17,457 bases of DNA from CAIPSZ01 sp038065015 (GCA_038065015.1 JBBTRU010000009.1:1-17457); one strand, 5' to 3'; counted from the first letter of the stretch, positions 6,996 to 13,681 are shown. The notes: generated from the letters alone by a model not told the origin. Made by a program: numbers and translations.

Positions 6996-7030
6996 GGACA
7001 GTAGCTCACTTCTCTGGTAACGTACTGTCC
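6996..7030 (+). promoter_or_regulatory. Inverted repeat in the rpmF promoter/leader
   Basis: GGACAGTA (6996-7003) and TACTGTCC (7023-7030), perfect 8-bp arms 19 bases apart, end two bases before the rpmF ATG. It spans the predicted transcription start, so it may be a DNA operator rather than an RNA hairpin. Confidence 0.45.
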
Positions 7031-7032
7031 CT

Positions 7033-7269
7033 ATGGGTCTTCCTGCCAAACGCCGAACCAAGCAATCCAAGCGCGAGCGCGCCGCCCACTTTGCCCTCAA
7101 GGCTATGACTTTGGCGGTGTGCCCCAAGTGCAAGCACCCCATAAGGCCGCACCGCGTGTGTGCCAATTGCGGGTACTACCGCGGCAAAGACGTGCTCATG
7201 CTGAAAGTCCGCGAAGAGCGCCATGCCGTGCGGCACAAGCGCAAGCAGAAAAAAGAGGCTAACGCCTAA
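7033..7269 (+). CDS. rpmF: 50S ribosomal protein L32 (bL32)
   Basis: A 78-aa bL32. The N-terminal GLPAKRRTKQSKR is the typical basic extension. Four cysteines (Cys30, Cys33, Cys43, Cys46; CPKC and CANC) form the zinc ribbon of the C+ form, followed by GYYRGKDVL and a Lys/Arg-rich tail. It has no SD, and an inverted repeat ends two bases before the ATG. It is the first gene of a tight operon with nusB (3-base gap) and rnc. An L32-NusB-RNase III unit fits joint control of ribosome assembly and rRNA processing. Confidence 0.96.
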   Translation: MGLPAKRRTKQSKRERAAHFALKAMTLAVCPKCKHPIRPHRVCANCGYYRGKDVLMLKVREERHAVRHKRKQKKEANA

Positions 7270-7272
7270 CCT

Positions 7273-7821
7273 ATGTCTAACCGCCACCTCGCCCGGACGA
7301 TTGCCCTGCAATCCCTGTTCGAGTGGGACTTCAACGGGCAGCAGTCCGACCCCATTGCCCTGGTCGAGCGCAACAAGCAAGAGTTTGCGCCAGATTTTGA
7401 CGACCACGATTTCGCCCTGCGGCTAGTGCGCGGCGTGCTCAAGCACCAGCCCGATATCGACAAGCTCATCGTGCAGTACGCCCCCGAGTGGCCGCTCGAC
7501 CAGATTACCAACGTCGATCGCAATGTCCTCCGCCTGGGCATTTTCGAGCTCCGCTACTCCCAGGCCGATGTCCCGCCCAAAGTGGCAATTAACGAATCCA
7601 TCGAGCTCGCCAAGAGCTTTGGCGGCGAGTCATCCGGCCGGTTTGTGAACGGCGTGTTGGGGTCCATTTTTAAAGACGTGGTGGAGACACAAGCCCAGCA
7701 ACCGCAGAGCCAGGTTATTACCCCCGAGAACGTCCACCAGATGCTTGGGGCCAAGCCTGCCCGCGATGCTTCGCACGGCGAGGCAGGCGGGCCACCGGCA
7801 GACGTGCCGAAACCGGAGTAA
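7273..7821 (+). CDS. nusB: Transcription antitermination factor NusB
   Basis: A 182-aa all-helical NusB, which with NusE/S10 binds boxA RNA and helps antitermination of rRNA operons. The N-terminal SNRHLARTIALQSLFEWDF and the later ITNVDRNVLRLGIFELRY, VAINESIELAKSFG and FVNGVLGSI blocks are classic. The core ends near residue 140; the last 40 residues are a family-atypical Gln/Pro/Ala tail containing a 12-residue peptide PARDASHGEAGG (162-173) encoded by a palindromic element. The start three bases after the rpmF stop has no SD, suggesting translational coupling. An rRNA operon starts about 9 kb downstream. Confidence 0.95.
   Translation: MSNRHLARTIALQSLFEWDFNGQQSDPIALVERNKQEFAPDFDDHDFALRLVRGVLKHQPDIDKLIVQYAPEWPLDQITNVDRNVLRLGIFELRYSQADVPPKVAINESIELAKSFGGESSGRFVNGVLGSIFKDVVETQAQQPQSQVITPENVHQMLGAKPARDASHGEAGGPPADVPKPE
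7755..7792. repeat. In-frame palindromic element inside nusB
   Basis: Arms GCCTGCC (7755-7761) and GGCAGGC (7782-7788) around CGATGCTTCGCACGG. Codons 7756-7791 give PARDASHGEAGG, matching 9 of 12 residues of the gyrA copy in the same phase. Confidence 0.7.
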
Positions 7822-7828
7822 CCTGGCT

Positions 7829-8521
7829 ATGAAAAATTTTCAGGAGTTTGAAAAAGTCATTGGCATCGAGTTTGCCAATCCCGAAGTGCTCAAGCAAGCG
7901 TTCGTCCACCGATCCTACCTCAACGAGCATCCCGACTTCCCCCTGGCGCATAACGAGCGCTTGGAGTTCTTGGGCGATGCCGTGCTGGAGCTGGTAGTGA
8001 CCGAATACCTGTATACCACTTTTCCCAATCCCGAAGGCGAGCTTACCAACTGGCGCGCCAGCTTGGTGAATGCCAAAACCCTCTCCGAAATTGCCGCCGG
8101 CTTGGACATGAGCGACTACCTGTACCTCTCGCGCGGCGAATCCCGCGACCCCAAGTCCAAAGCCCGGCAGATTATTTTGGCCAATGCCATCGAAGCCGTG
8201 GTCGGCGCAATTTATTTAGATCAAGGCTACAAGGCAGCCGAGAAGTTCGTCTCGGACCACGTGCTGACGCGGCTGAAGTACATTATGGATAATGATCTAG
8301 CGCGCGATGCGAAGAGTCGGTTCCAAGAATCTGCCCAAGAAAAGTTAGGTGTAACCCCGACGTACAAGGTTATGTCCCAAACCGGGCCAGACCACAACAA
8401 GAAGTTTGTGGTGGCCGTGTACATTGGCGAGGACAAGATTGCCGAAGGCGACGGCACCAGCAAGCAGGAAGCGCAGATGGCTGCGGCGGCCGCGGGTTTG
8501 CAGAAGAAGAGCTGGTTCTAA
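7829..8521 (+). CDS. rnc: Ribonuclease III
   Basis: A 230-aa dsRNA endonuclease that processes rRNA precursors. The N-terminal RNase III domain carries the signature NERLEFLGDAVL (42-53) with Glu43, Glu46 and Asp50. The second metal-binding motif reads LANAIEAVVGAIYLDQG, with Glu122 kept but Asn119 where most family members have Asp. The C-terminal dsRBD (about 160-226) ends in GTSKQEAQMAAAAAGLQ. ATG 7829 is chosen because family similarity starts there and it lies seven bases after the nusB stop; an upstream in-frame start at 7745 would run through the nusB tail. No SD and no clear terminator follow. Confidence 0.95.
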   Translation: MKNFQEFEKVIGIEFANPEVLKQAFVHRSYLNEHPDFPLAHNERLEFLGDAVLELVVTEYLYTTFPNPEGELTNWRASLVNAKTLSEIAAGLDMSDYLYLSRGESRDPKSKARQIILANAIEAVVGAIYLDQGYKAAEKFVSDHVLTRLKYIMDNDLARDAKSRFQESAQEKLGVTPTYKVMSQTGPDHNKKFVVAVYIGEDKIAEGDGTSKQEAQMAAAAAGLQKKSWF

Positions 8522-8543
8522 CGCACGGAGCGCTTCCATGATT

Positions 8544-8588
8544 TTGACATCCATGTGGTTTTGTCATAAGCTGCGGGCAAAGTAAATA
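8544..8588 (+). promoter_or_regulatory. Promoter region of the phosphoribosyltransferase gene
   Basis: Two overlapping options: TTGACA (8544-8549), 17 nt, TAAGCT (8567-8572); or TTGTCA (8561-8566), 16 nt, TAAATA (8583-8588). A further TTGACA at 8595-8600 has no matching -10. I cannot decide between them. Confidence 0.4.
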
Positions 8589-8632
8589 CGAACCTTGACA
8601 ACACCCTGCTGCACAAAGGAGGCGGCATTGTT

Positions 8633-9298
8633 ATGGATAGGCCACTACTATGGAAGCCGTACACACCGGAAGAAATGTGGGAGATGTCTTTACAGGCCGG
8701 GATGGTACGCAATGACCGACACATTGCCCTACGCGGCGGACATACCCCGGACGACGCCAATTTTGTCCCTGGATTTGTGCCTGCGATGTTGCGCTACCAT
8801 CTGGTGAGTGCACTGACGCGGAAAGTGCTGTCCATGCAGAAAGCGCCCCTCTTCGATGGGCATGTTATGGTCGGGTTTGGTAAAGGGCACTTCTACGCTA
8901 CGCAGACTGCGATGCGGTTTGGCATACCCATGTTCGAGCTCGAGCGCGATCGCTACGGTGACTTCGTTTTTATGGCCGACCAAGCCCGAGGCGTATGGGG
9001 AAAAAAGATTTTCCTCATTGATGATGTTATTGTTACGGGCCAGTCATTGCAGCAAGCGGTAATCGCTATCGAACGCTGTGGCGGAGTCATTGGCGGGGCC
9101 GCAGCACTCTTGCTATGGACCAACGAAAGCATTGTGCTGCCAACGTTACGCTGCGCGAATGCGTACGCGCCAATCCTCAATGTTTTCAATAAACCCATGA
9201 CACTGTGGACCGCCAGTGCGTGCCCACCGTGCAAAGACGGTATACACTTCAGCACGGCAAAGGCGCCGAGGTATTCCGCCTTCGTGGCCAACCCATAA
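8633..9298 (+). CDS. Phosphoribosyltransferase, orotate PRTase-like
   Basis: A 221-aa type I PRTase using PRPP. The PRPP-binding loop is clear at residues 126-136 (IFLIDDVIVTG: hydrophobic strand, Asp130-Asp131, then VTG). Length and N-terminal layout resemble the orotate phosphoribosyltransferase (PyrE-like) branch; the C-terminal ACPPC (Cys197, Cys200) followed by KDGIHF resembles a cysteine-containing tail I associate with OPRT-like proteins. The exact base substrate is not certain. The start is well fixed: AAAGGAGG (8615-8622) lies 10 bases before ATG. It stands alone between its own promoter region and a strong terminator, with no other pyrimidine genes in the window. Confidence 0.88.
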   Translation: MDRPLLWKPYTPEEMWEMSLQAGMVRNDRHIALRGGHTPDDANFVPGFVPAMLRYHLVSALTRKVLSMQKAPLFDGHVMVGFGKGHFYATQTAMRFGIPMFELERDRYGDFVFMADQARGVWGKKIFLIDDVIVTGQSLQQAVIAIERCGGVIGGAAALLLWTNESIVLPTLRCANAYAPILNVFNKPMTLWTASACPPCKDGIHFSTAKAPRYSAFVANP

Positions 9299-9314
9299 AA
9301 CCTTAAGTTTTTTA

Positions 9315-9349
9315 AAACCGGCCATACACCCCTGGCCGGTTTCACTTTT
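9315..9349 (+). terminator. Terminator after the phosphoribosyltransferase
   Basis: Perfect 10-bp stem AAACCGGCCA (9315-9324) / TGGCCGGTTT (9333-9342), 8-nt loop, then CAC and TTTT. A T-run upstream of the stem suggests bidirectional action. Its last Ts overlap the next -35 box. Confidence 0.85.
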
Positions 9350-9376
9350 GACAAATTGGCCGAGCACCCGTAGAGT
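9348..9376 (+). promoter_or_regulatory. Promoter of the 77-aa basic protein
   Basis: TTGACA (9348-9353), 17-nt spacer, TAGAGT (9371-9376). A consensus -35 directly abutting the preceding terminator. Confidence 0.75.
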
Positions 9377-9410
9377 GCGCGTACAAAACCAACAAACAAG
9401 GAGGTCGACT

Positions 9411-9644
9411 ATGAAGCCAGCAGCGCAGTTGCGTCCAGGCAAGAAACGTACACGGACCCGTTCCAGCAATGTTGCAATCGAAAAGGAGCGCGCTTTGGCT
9501 AGACTGCGTGTCCGCGCAGAAAAAATGTTGCCCTATTCGGCAAAACCCCGCACCTTTGAACAGATTTACGAAGAACTTGGGTGCATCAACACAAAAGATG
9601 CAATCCTGCTCCGCAATGCTATTGGTAAAGTTTTTAGCGTTTGA
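9411..9644 (+). CDS. Small basic hypothetical protein, 77 aa
   Basis: A 77-aa, strongly basic protein. Residues 1-20 are Lys/Arg/Thr-rich (GKKRTRTRS), 22-40 form a charged helix (EKERALARLRVRAEKML), and 45-77 (RTFEQIYEELGCINTKDAILLRNAIGKVF) look like a helix-turn-helix or partial winged-helix segment. DNA or RNA binding is an inference. ATG 9411 is preferred over an in-frame upstream start (9216), because GGAGG lies just upstream (about 9401-9405) and its promoter lies at 9348. It is a single-gene unit with its own terminator, just upstream of smc. Confidence 0.8.
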   Translation: MKPAAQLRPGKKRTRTRSSNVAIEKERALARLRVRAEKMLPYSAKPRTFEQIYEELGCINTKDAILLRNAIGKVFSV

Positions 9645-9654
9645 TGAGCACCTT

Positions 9655-9684
9655 ACCGACCACACCCCACTGGTCGGTTTTTTT
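9655..9684 (+). terminator. Terminator after the 77-aa gene
   Basis: Stem ACCGACCA (9655-9662) / TGGTCGGT (9671-9678), 8-nt loop, seven Ts to 9684. The smc -35 box starts two bases later. Confidence 0.88.
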
Positions 9685-9685
9685 A

Positions 9686-9714
9686 TTGATTTCATTCAAC
9701 GAGACTGGTAGTAT
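9686..9714 (+). promoter_or_regulatory. Promoter of smc
   Basis: TTGATT (9686-9691), 17-nt spacer, TAGTAT (9709-9714). Predicted start near 9721, giving a leader of about 26 nt without an SD. Confidence 0.65.
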
Positions 9715-9746
9715 GTAGGTACTTCGCGTTGTTTTTGCTGTCTTGC

Positions 9747-12413
9747 ATGTATCTCGAACAACTAGATATTCAAGGTTTTAAATCCTTTGCCCACAAGACT
9801 ACCCTCGAGTTTAAACGCGGGATAGCCGCCGTGGTTGGGCCGAATGGCTCGGGCAAGTCCAACATCGCCGATGCCATTCGGTGGGTGCTGGGCGAGCAAT
9901 CGCTCAAGCTTTTGCGCGGCAAGAAGAGCGAAGACGTCATTTTTGCCGGTTCGGACAAGAAGACCAAACTCGGTGCGGCCGAGGTGACCTTGATGCTGGA
10001 TAACCGTGACGGCCAGGCCCCAGTGGACTACGAGAAATTTTCCATCACCCGCCGCATCTACAAAGACGGCACATCGGAGTACTTGGTGAACAACGCCGCG
10101 AGTCGTTTAGCAGACATCCAGATGCTCCTGGCCAAGTCGAACATCGGTCAACGGACGTACTCGGTTATCGGTCAAAATATGGTGGACGCCGTCCTGGTGG
10201 CCAGCCCGCGGGAGCGCAAAGAATTTTTTGACGAAGCCGCGGGCGTACGACCCCACCAGCTAAAGCGCGAGCACGCCGAGCATAAGTTGGCCGCCACGCG
10301 GGAAAATTTGGCCCAGGCGCAGCTGCTCATTGACGAAATTCACCCTCGTCTCCGTTCACTCACTCGCCAGGTAAAACGTTTGGGCGAGCGTGAGGAAATT
10401 CAAAAAGGCCTGCGCGAGCATCAAGTGGGCGCATACACGTTCAAGTTGGTACACCTGCGCGACGAACTGGAAGGTGTGCGCGGCAAAGTATCAGATGCCG
10501 AAGGTGTGCAGCAGGATGCGCTTGGAAAAGTGCAGGGTATTCAGAAAAAACTCGACACCGAGGAGCGCGGTGCCTCGCGACAAGAGTCGTTTACCCAGCT
10601 GCAGCGCACGTACCAGCAGCTTGTGGACCAGCGCAACCGCTTGCTCACCGACCGGGCCGCATTGGCCGGGAAAATTGCCGCCACCATGGCGCAGGCCGGC
10701 CAGAGCAATGTTGCCTGGCTTACTACCCGCCGCGTAGATTTGGAGGCCCAGCTCAACCACAACGCCGAAGATCAGGATGCCCTACGGGCGAAGATTGCAA
10801 AACTCGACACGCAGGTGCGCAGCGCTGCGGGTGCTGCCGACGATCTGGCGCAAGAGCTCAAGCACATCGAGTCTAGTTTGCTCAAGGCCGAGCAGGCCCT
10901 CAAGACACGCACAACCATGACGCTGCCCGACTTGGCGAAAGCCGTAACCGAGTTTGTCACGCACCACCAGAAGTTCCTTGGCGCGGTGCGCGGCGCCGAC
11001 ACGCCCGAAGCCTTTGCCGCCTTGAAGCGGGAAGCCCAGCGTTTGGAAAGCGATGCCGAGAAGTTCATGCGTAAAGTGCAAACGCAAGCGCCCAGCGTCG
11101 ATCCGGCCGAATTGTTAGATTTGCAACACCGCTTGCACGACACCATGAAGCGCAAAGAGACTGCGGCCAGCAGCGCCCACGAGGTCAACTCCGAAAAGCG
11201 TATTCTGGACGAGCGCTTCAAAGAGCTGGAACGTTCGGCGGTGCGCCTTAAAGATGAGCTGGCCAAAGTTGAGCGCGAACTCAAGTTTGCAGCGCTCAAG
11301 CCGGCGAATAAAGCAGATGCGGATGCACTGGTGGCCAAAGCGCAAGTCGAAACCGATGCGCACTTGGCCCAGGTCGATGCACAACTCGCTACCGCGCGCA
11401 AAGACATTGACCAATTCAACCATGCCGAGCAAGCGAAGCGCGACACGCTTTTCGCCTTGCAAAAAGACGCTCGCGTTGCCCAGGATGCCGTGCGCGAAGC
11501 CGAAGCCGAGCTCGCCGACCTCCGCGTCGAAGTAGCGCGCCTGGAAACTCGGGAAGAAGACCTGCTGCGGGAAATTCGCGCTGAAGTACCAGCGGAACTT
11601 GCCGCCCGGATAGAAAAAGCCGCGAAAGCGCCGACCGTAGAACTCTCTGCCACGGAGCAGGAAATTGCCAAAGCTAAGCATGCCCTCGAGCTCATTGGCG
11701 GCATAGATGATAACGCGCAGGTTGAGTACAAAGAAACCAATGAGCGCTACACCTTCCTTACCACGCAGGTGGCCGACCTCACCAAAGCTGCAGAAGATTT
11801 AGAAGTTGCTATTCAAAAATTAGAAAAGATTATTAAAGAGCGTTTTGAAGTGAGTTTTGATCGCATTGCCACGGAATTTAGCAAGTACTTTAAAACCCTG
11901 TTCAACGGCGGCCACGCCAGCATCGAGCTGGTCAAAGAAGAAATCTTACCCGAGTCCGAGCCAGGTGACGAAGATGATGAAGACGAGGACGACGACATGG
12001 ATGACCCAATCCTCAACGCTGGCCCGAAGCCTCGCGGAGAAAAGGTGGTAACCGGCGTGGAGATTTATGCTACTCCCCCGGGCAAGCGCTTGAAAGGCAT
12101 TGCCATGCTTTCGGGTGGCGAGCGCGCGCTTACATCCATTGCACTCATTTGCGCCATTCTGGCTTCAAACCCCTCGCCGTTTGTAGTGCTGGATGAAGTG
12201 GACGCCGCCCTCGACGAATCGAATTCCATCCGTTTTGCGCAAATCCTGGAGAAATTGGCGCACAAGACGCAGTTCATCACCATTACCCACAACCGTGCCA
12301 CCATGCAGCGCGCCGCCTTGCTCTACGGCGTGACCATGGGTGATGATGGAGTATCGAAGTTGCTTTCTGTCAAAATGGAGGACATTGATAAGATAGTTCA
12401 AGGTCGGTCGTAA
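9747..12413 (+). CDS. smc: Chromosome segregation SMC ATPase, short, hinge not evident
   Basis: An 888-aa SMC protein that compacts and segregates DNA. The N-terminal head has MYLEQLDIQGFKSF and Walker A GPNGSGKS (31-38). The C-terminal head has the ABC signature LSGGE (788-792) and Walker B FVVLDEVDAALDE (812-824). Between them lie two charged coiled-coil arms (about 170-388 and 455-705). Family members are usually about 1,150-1,200 aa with a globular hinge of roughly 150-200 residues carrying conserved glycines. Here the middle (about 390-450) is a short helix-rich segment (TLPDLAKAV...) with no such glycines. An acidic insertion of about 20 residues sits in the C-head near 738-757. ATG 9747 is chosen over an upstream TTG because the family N-terminus starts there. 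It is transcribed alone; no scpA or scpB is in the window. Confidence 0.95.
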   Translation: MYLEQLDIQGFKSFAHKTTLEFKRGIAAVVGPNGSGKSNIADAIRWVLGEQSLKLLRGKKSEDVIFAGSDKKTKLGAAEVTLMLDNRDGQAPVDYEKFSITRRIYKDGTSEYLVNNAASRLADIQMLLAKSNIGQRTYSVIGQNMVDAVLVASPRERKEFFDEAAGVRPHQLKREHAEHKLAATRENLAQAQLLIDEIHPRLRSLTRQVKRLGEREEIQKGLREHQVGAYTFKLVHLRDELEGVRGKVSDAEGVQQDALGKVQGIQKKLDTEERGASRQESFTQLQRTYQQLVDQRNRLLTDRAALAGKIAATMAQAGQSNVAWLTTRRVDLEAQLNHNAEDQDALRAKIAKLDTQVRSAAGAADDLAQELKHIESSLLKAEQALKTRTTMTLPDLAKAVTEFVTHHQKFLGAVRGADTPEAFAALKREAQRLESDAEKFMRKVQTQAPSVDPAELLDLQHRLHDTMKRKETAASSAHEVNSEKRILDERFKELERSAVRLKDELAKVERELKFAALKPANKADADALVAKAQVETDAHLAQVDAQLATARKDIDQFNHAEQAKRDTLFALQKDARVAQDAVREAEAELADLRVEVARLETREEDLLREIRAEVPAELAARIEKAAKAPTVELSATEQEIAKAKHALELIGGIDDNAQVEYKETNERYTFLTTQVADLTKAAEDLEVAIQKLEKIIKERFEVSFDRIATEFSKYFKTLFNGGHASIELVKEEILPESEPGDEDDEDEDDDMDDPILNAGPKPRGEKVVTGVEIYATPPGKRLKGIAMLSGGERALTSIALICAILASNPSPFVVLDEVDAALDESNSIRFAQILEKLAHKTQFITITHNRATMQRAALLYGVTMGDDGVSKLLSVKMEDIDKIVQGRS

Positions 12414-12428
12414 TGCCCCTCTCCCCAG

Positions 12429-12457
12429 CCCTCTCCCACGAAGGGAGAGGGGGTTTT
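12429..12457 (+). terminator. smc terminator
   Basis: Perfect 9-bp stem CCCTCTCCC (12429-12437) / GGGAGAGGG (12443-12451), 5-nt loop, GG and then four Ts. Confidence 0.75.
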
Positions 12458-12464
12458 AGCACAC

Positions 12465-12499
12465 CCCTCTCCTCTGGTAGGAGAGGGTGCCCGAAGGGC
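12465..12499. repeat. Double-hairpin C/G-rich element, copy 2
   Basis: CCCTCTCCT/AGGAGAGGG (12465-12473, 12479-12487), then GCCC-gaa-GGGC (12489-12499). Same architecture as 5836-5868, with the identical 15-mer at 12485-12499. Both copies follow a terminator of a long housekeeping gene. Confidence 0.65.
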
Positions 12500-12517
12500 A
12501 GGAGAGGAGGGAATGCC

Positions 12518-12546
12518 TTGACTATGTGTACATGAGCGTATACACT
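12518..12546 (+). promoter_or_regulatory. Promoter of rpsP
   Basis: TTGACT (12518-12523), 17-nt spacer, TACACT (12541-12546). The ATG begins nine bases after the -10, so the predicted mRNA is leaderless or nearly so. Confidence 0.7.
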
Positions 12547-12555
12547 GCCCCCACT

Positions 12556-13059
12556 ATGGTTTCCATTCGCCTTTCTCGTGTCGGTAAGAAAAATCACGCC
12601 TCCTTCCGCTTTGTTGTCTCTGACAAGCGGAAAGACACTATTGGCCCGGCCTTGGAAATGCTTGGCTGGTACGACCCGCACGCGAACCCGACAAAAATTG
12701 AAGTAAAGGCCGACCGTGTGCAGTACTGGTTGAGCAAGGGCGCGCAACCGTCTGCCACCGTGCACAATCTTTTGGTCGGTGCGGGCGTTATTAAGGGCGA
12801 GAAGGTTGTAAAAGCGCACGCCAAAAAGCCCAAGGTAGAACCAGCGGCCCCGGTGAAGAAAGAAGCCGTAAAGGTAGAGGCAAAAGCGGAAGAGAAAAAA
12901 GTCGAGGCTCCAGCTCCAGAGGTGAAGGCTGAAGCTCCGAAAGCAGAGGCCAAGGTCGTCGAACCTAAAGTCGAAGCCCCGAAGGTAGAAGAGAAGGCTG
13001 CGGAAGCGCCAACCCCAGAAGTGAAAGCCGAAGAGAAGAAGGAAGAAGTAAAAACCTAG
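12556..13059 (+). CDS. rpsP: 30S ribosomal protein S16 (bS16) with long charged tail
   Basis: A 167-aa protein. Residues 1 to about 80 are a normal bS16 core (MVSIRLSRVGKKNHASFRFVVSD, IGPALEMLGWYDP, ADRVQYWLSKGAQPS). Residues 81-167 are a low-complexity Lys/Glu/Ala/Val/Pro tail with recurring AP-x-PEVKAE units (for example APAPEVKAE and APTPEVKAE), likely disordered or helical. bS16 is usually about 80-90 aa. ATG 12556 is chosen because the family N-terminus starts there and the -10 box ends nine bases upstream; an in-frame ATG at 12487 would predate the promoter. No SD. With khpA and trmD downstream this recalls the conserved rpsP-ylqC-rimM-trmD cluster, here without rimM and with extra small genes inserted. 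Confidence 0.95.
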   Translation: MVSIRLSRVGKKNHASFRFVVSDKRKDTIGPALEMLGWYDPHANPTKIEVKADRVQYWLSKGAQPSATVHNLLVGAGVIKGEKVVKAHAKKPKVEPAAPVKKEAVKVEAKAEEKKVEAPAPEVKAEAPKAEAKVVEPKVEAPKVEEKAAEAPTPEVKAEEKKEEVKT

Positions 13060-13115
13060 CGCAGGCGTCCCCGCCTGCCTCGCCTTGCGAGTTCGGCGGG
13101 CAGGTCTGCCTGCGC
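13059..13115. repeat. Palindromic element after rpsP
   Basis: Outer arms GCGCAGGC (13059-13066) and GCCTGCGC (13108-13115) enclose CCCGCC/GGCGGG (13070-13075, 13095-13100). The centre resembles the GC-rich block at 1997-2033. The outer arm starts in the last base of the rpsP stop codon. Confidence 0.6.
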
Positions 13116-13139
13116 AGTGAGTAGGCCGATTACAATGCA

Positions 13140-13159
13140 CGCGGGCACAGAGGCCCGCG
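13140..13159. repeat. Short CGCGGGC hairpin
   Basis: CGCGGGC (13140-13146) / GCCCGCG (13153-13159), 6-nt loop. Similar in form to the hairpin at 14857-14880; no T-tract. Confidence 0.5.
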
Positions 13160-13174
13160 GTTGGTAAGTACATT

Positions 13175-13203
13175 TTGACAGCAGGGATACGCCCTGCTAT
13201 TTT
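13175..13203 (+). promoter_or_regulatory. Promoter of khpA, overlapping a terminator
   Basis: TTGACA (13175-13180), 17-nt spacer, TATTTT (13198-13203). The spacer is almost entirely the terminator hairpin of the previous unit. Predicted start near 13210, immediately before a structured leader. Confidence 0.6.
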
Positions 13204-13204
13204 T
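13180..13204 (+). terminator. rpsP terminator embedded in the khpA promoter
   Basis: Stem AGCAGGG (13180-13186) / CCCTGCT (13192-13198), 5-nt loop, then ATTTTTT. Confidence 0.7.
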
Positions 13205-13210
13205 TGTGTA

Positions 13211-13255
13211 CCGTGAACCAGTCGCTTCCCCGCAAGCGGGGGCTCCGATTCACGG
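13211..13255 (+). promoter_or_regulatory. Structured 5' leader of khpA
   Basis: Closing stem CCGTGAA (13211-13217) / TTCACGG (13249-13255) with an internal hairpin CCCCGC (13228-13233) / GCGGGG (13236-13241). It starts at the predicted transcription start and ends about 20 bases before the SD. No known riboswitch recognised. Confidence 0.5.
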
Positions 13256-13282
13256 CAGGCTCACACTTAATCCTAAGGACGT

Positions 13283-13639
13283 ATGGAAGAACAGCATCAA
13301 GATGCGCAGTTTGTGGAGTTTGTGGTGAAGTCGATTGTGGACAACCCAAGCGACGTGAAAGTGGAACGGACGGTAGACGACATGGGTGTGCTCTGCACGT
13401 TGCACGTCAACCCGCAGGATTTGGGACAGGTTATTGGCCGCCAAGGCCAGACGGCCAAGAGCATCCGCACGCTATTGCGCGTGGTGGGCGCCAAGAACCA
13501 CGCCCGGGTGAACATGAAGATCTACGAACCCGAAGGCTACCGCAAGTTTAAAGGTGAAATGGGCGGCAAGCCTATGGAGCAGCATGCCCCGCAAGCCCCA
13601 CAGCCGAGCGGCGACCTGGCGGACGACCTTAAACTCTAA
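13283..13639 (+). CDS. khpA: KhpA, small KH-domain RNA-binding protein
   Basis: A 118-aa protein of the YlqC/KhpA family, a global RNA-binding protein that in some bacteria partners with KhpB. The KH core runs from about residue 8 to 83, with the GxxG loop at Gly52-Arg-Gln-Gly55 (LGQVIGRQGQTAKSIRTLL). The last 35 residues are a Pro/Gln/Ala tail (QHAPQAPQPSGD) beyond the usual 75-80 aa length. The start has AAGGA (13275-13279) close upstream. It follows rpsP, the conserved neighbour in many bacteria, but has its own promoter, a structured leader and a terminator. Confidence 0.93.
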   Translation: MEEQHQDAQFVEFVVKSIVDNPSDVKVERTVDDMGVLCTLHVNPQDLGQVIGRQGQTAKSIRTLLRVVGAKNHARVNMKIYEPEGYRKFKGEMGGKPMEQHAPQAPQPSGDLADDLKL

Positions 13640-13648
13640 TCAGTACAG

Positions 13649-13680
13649 AAAAACTCTCGGCAAAATGTCGGGAGTTTTTT
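13649..13680 (+). terminator. khpA terminator
   Basis: AAAAACTC (13649-13656) pairs with GAGTTTTT (13672-13679), extended inward by U-G and C-G pairs; six Ts run to 13680. The next -35 box begins at 13682. Confidence 0.8.
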
Positions 13681-13681
13681 G

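Noticed and set aside
10772..11740. 322-aa minus-strand ORF within smc
   Set aside because: Ser/Arg/Ala-rich antisense of the SMC coiled-coil; no SD or motif.
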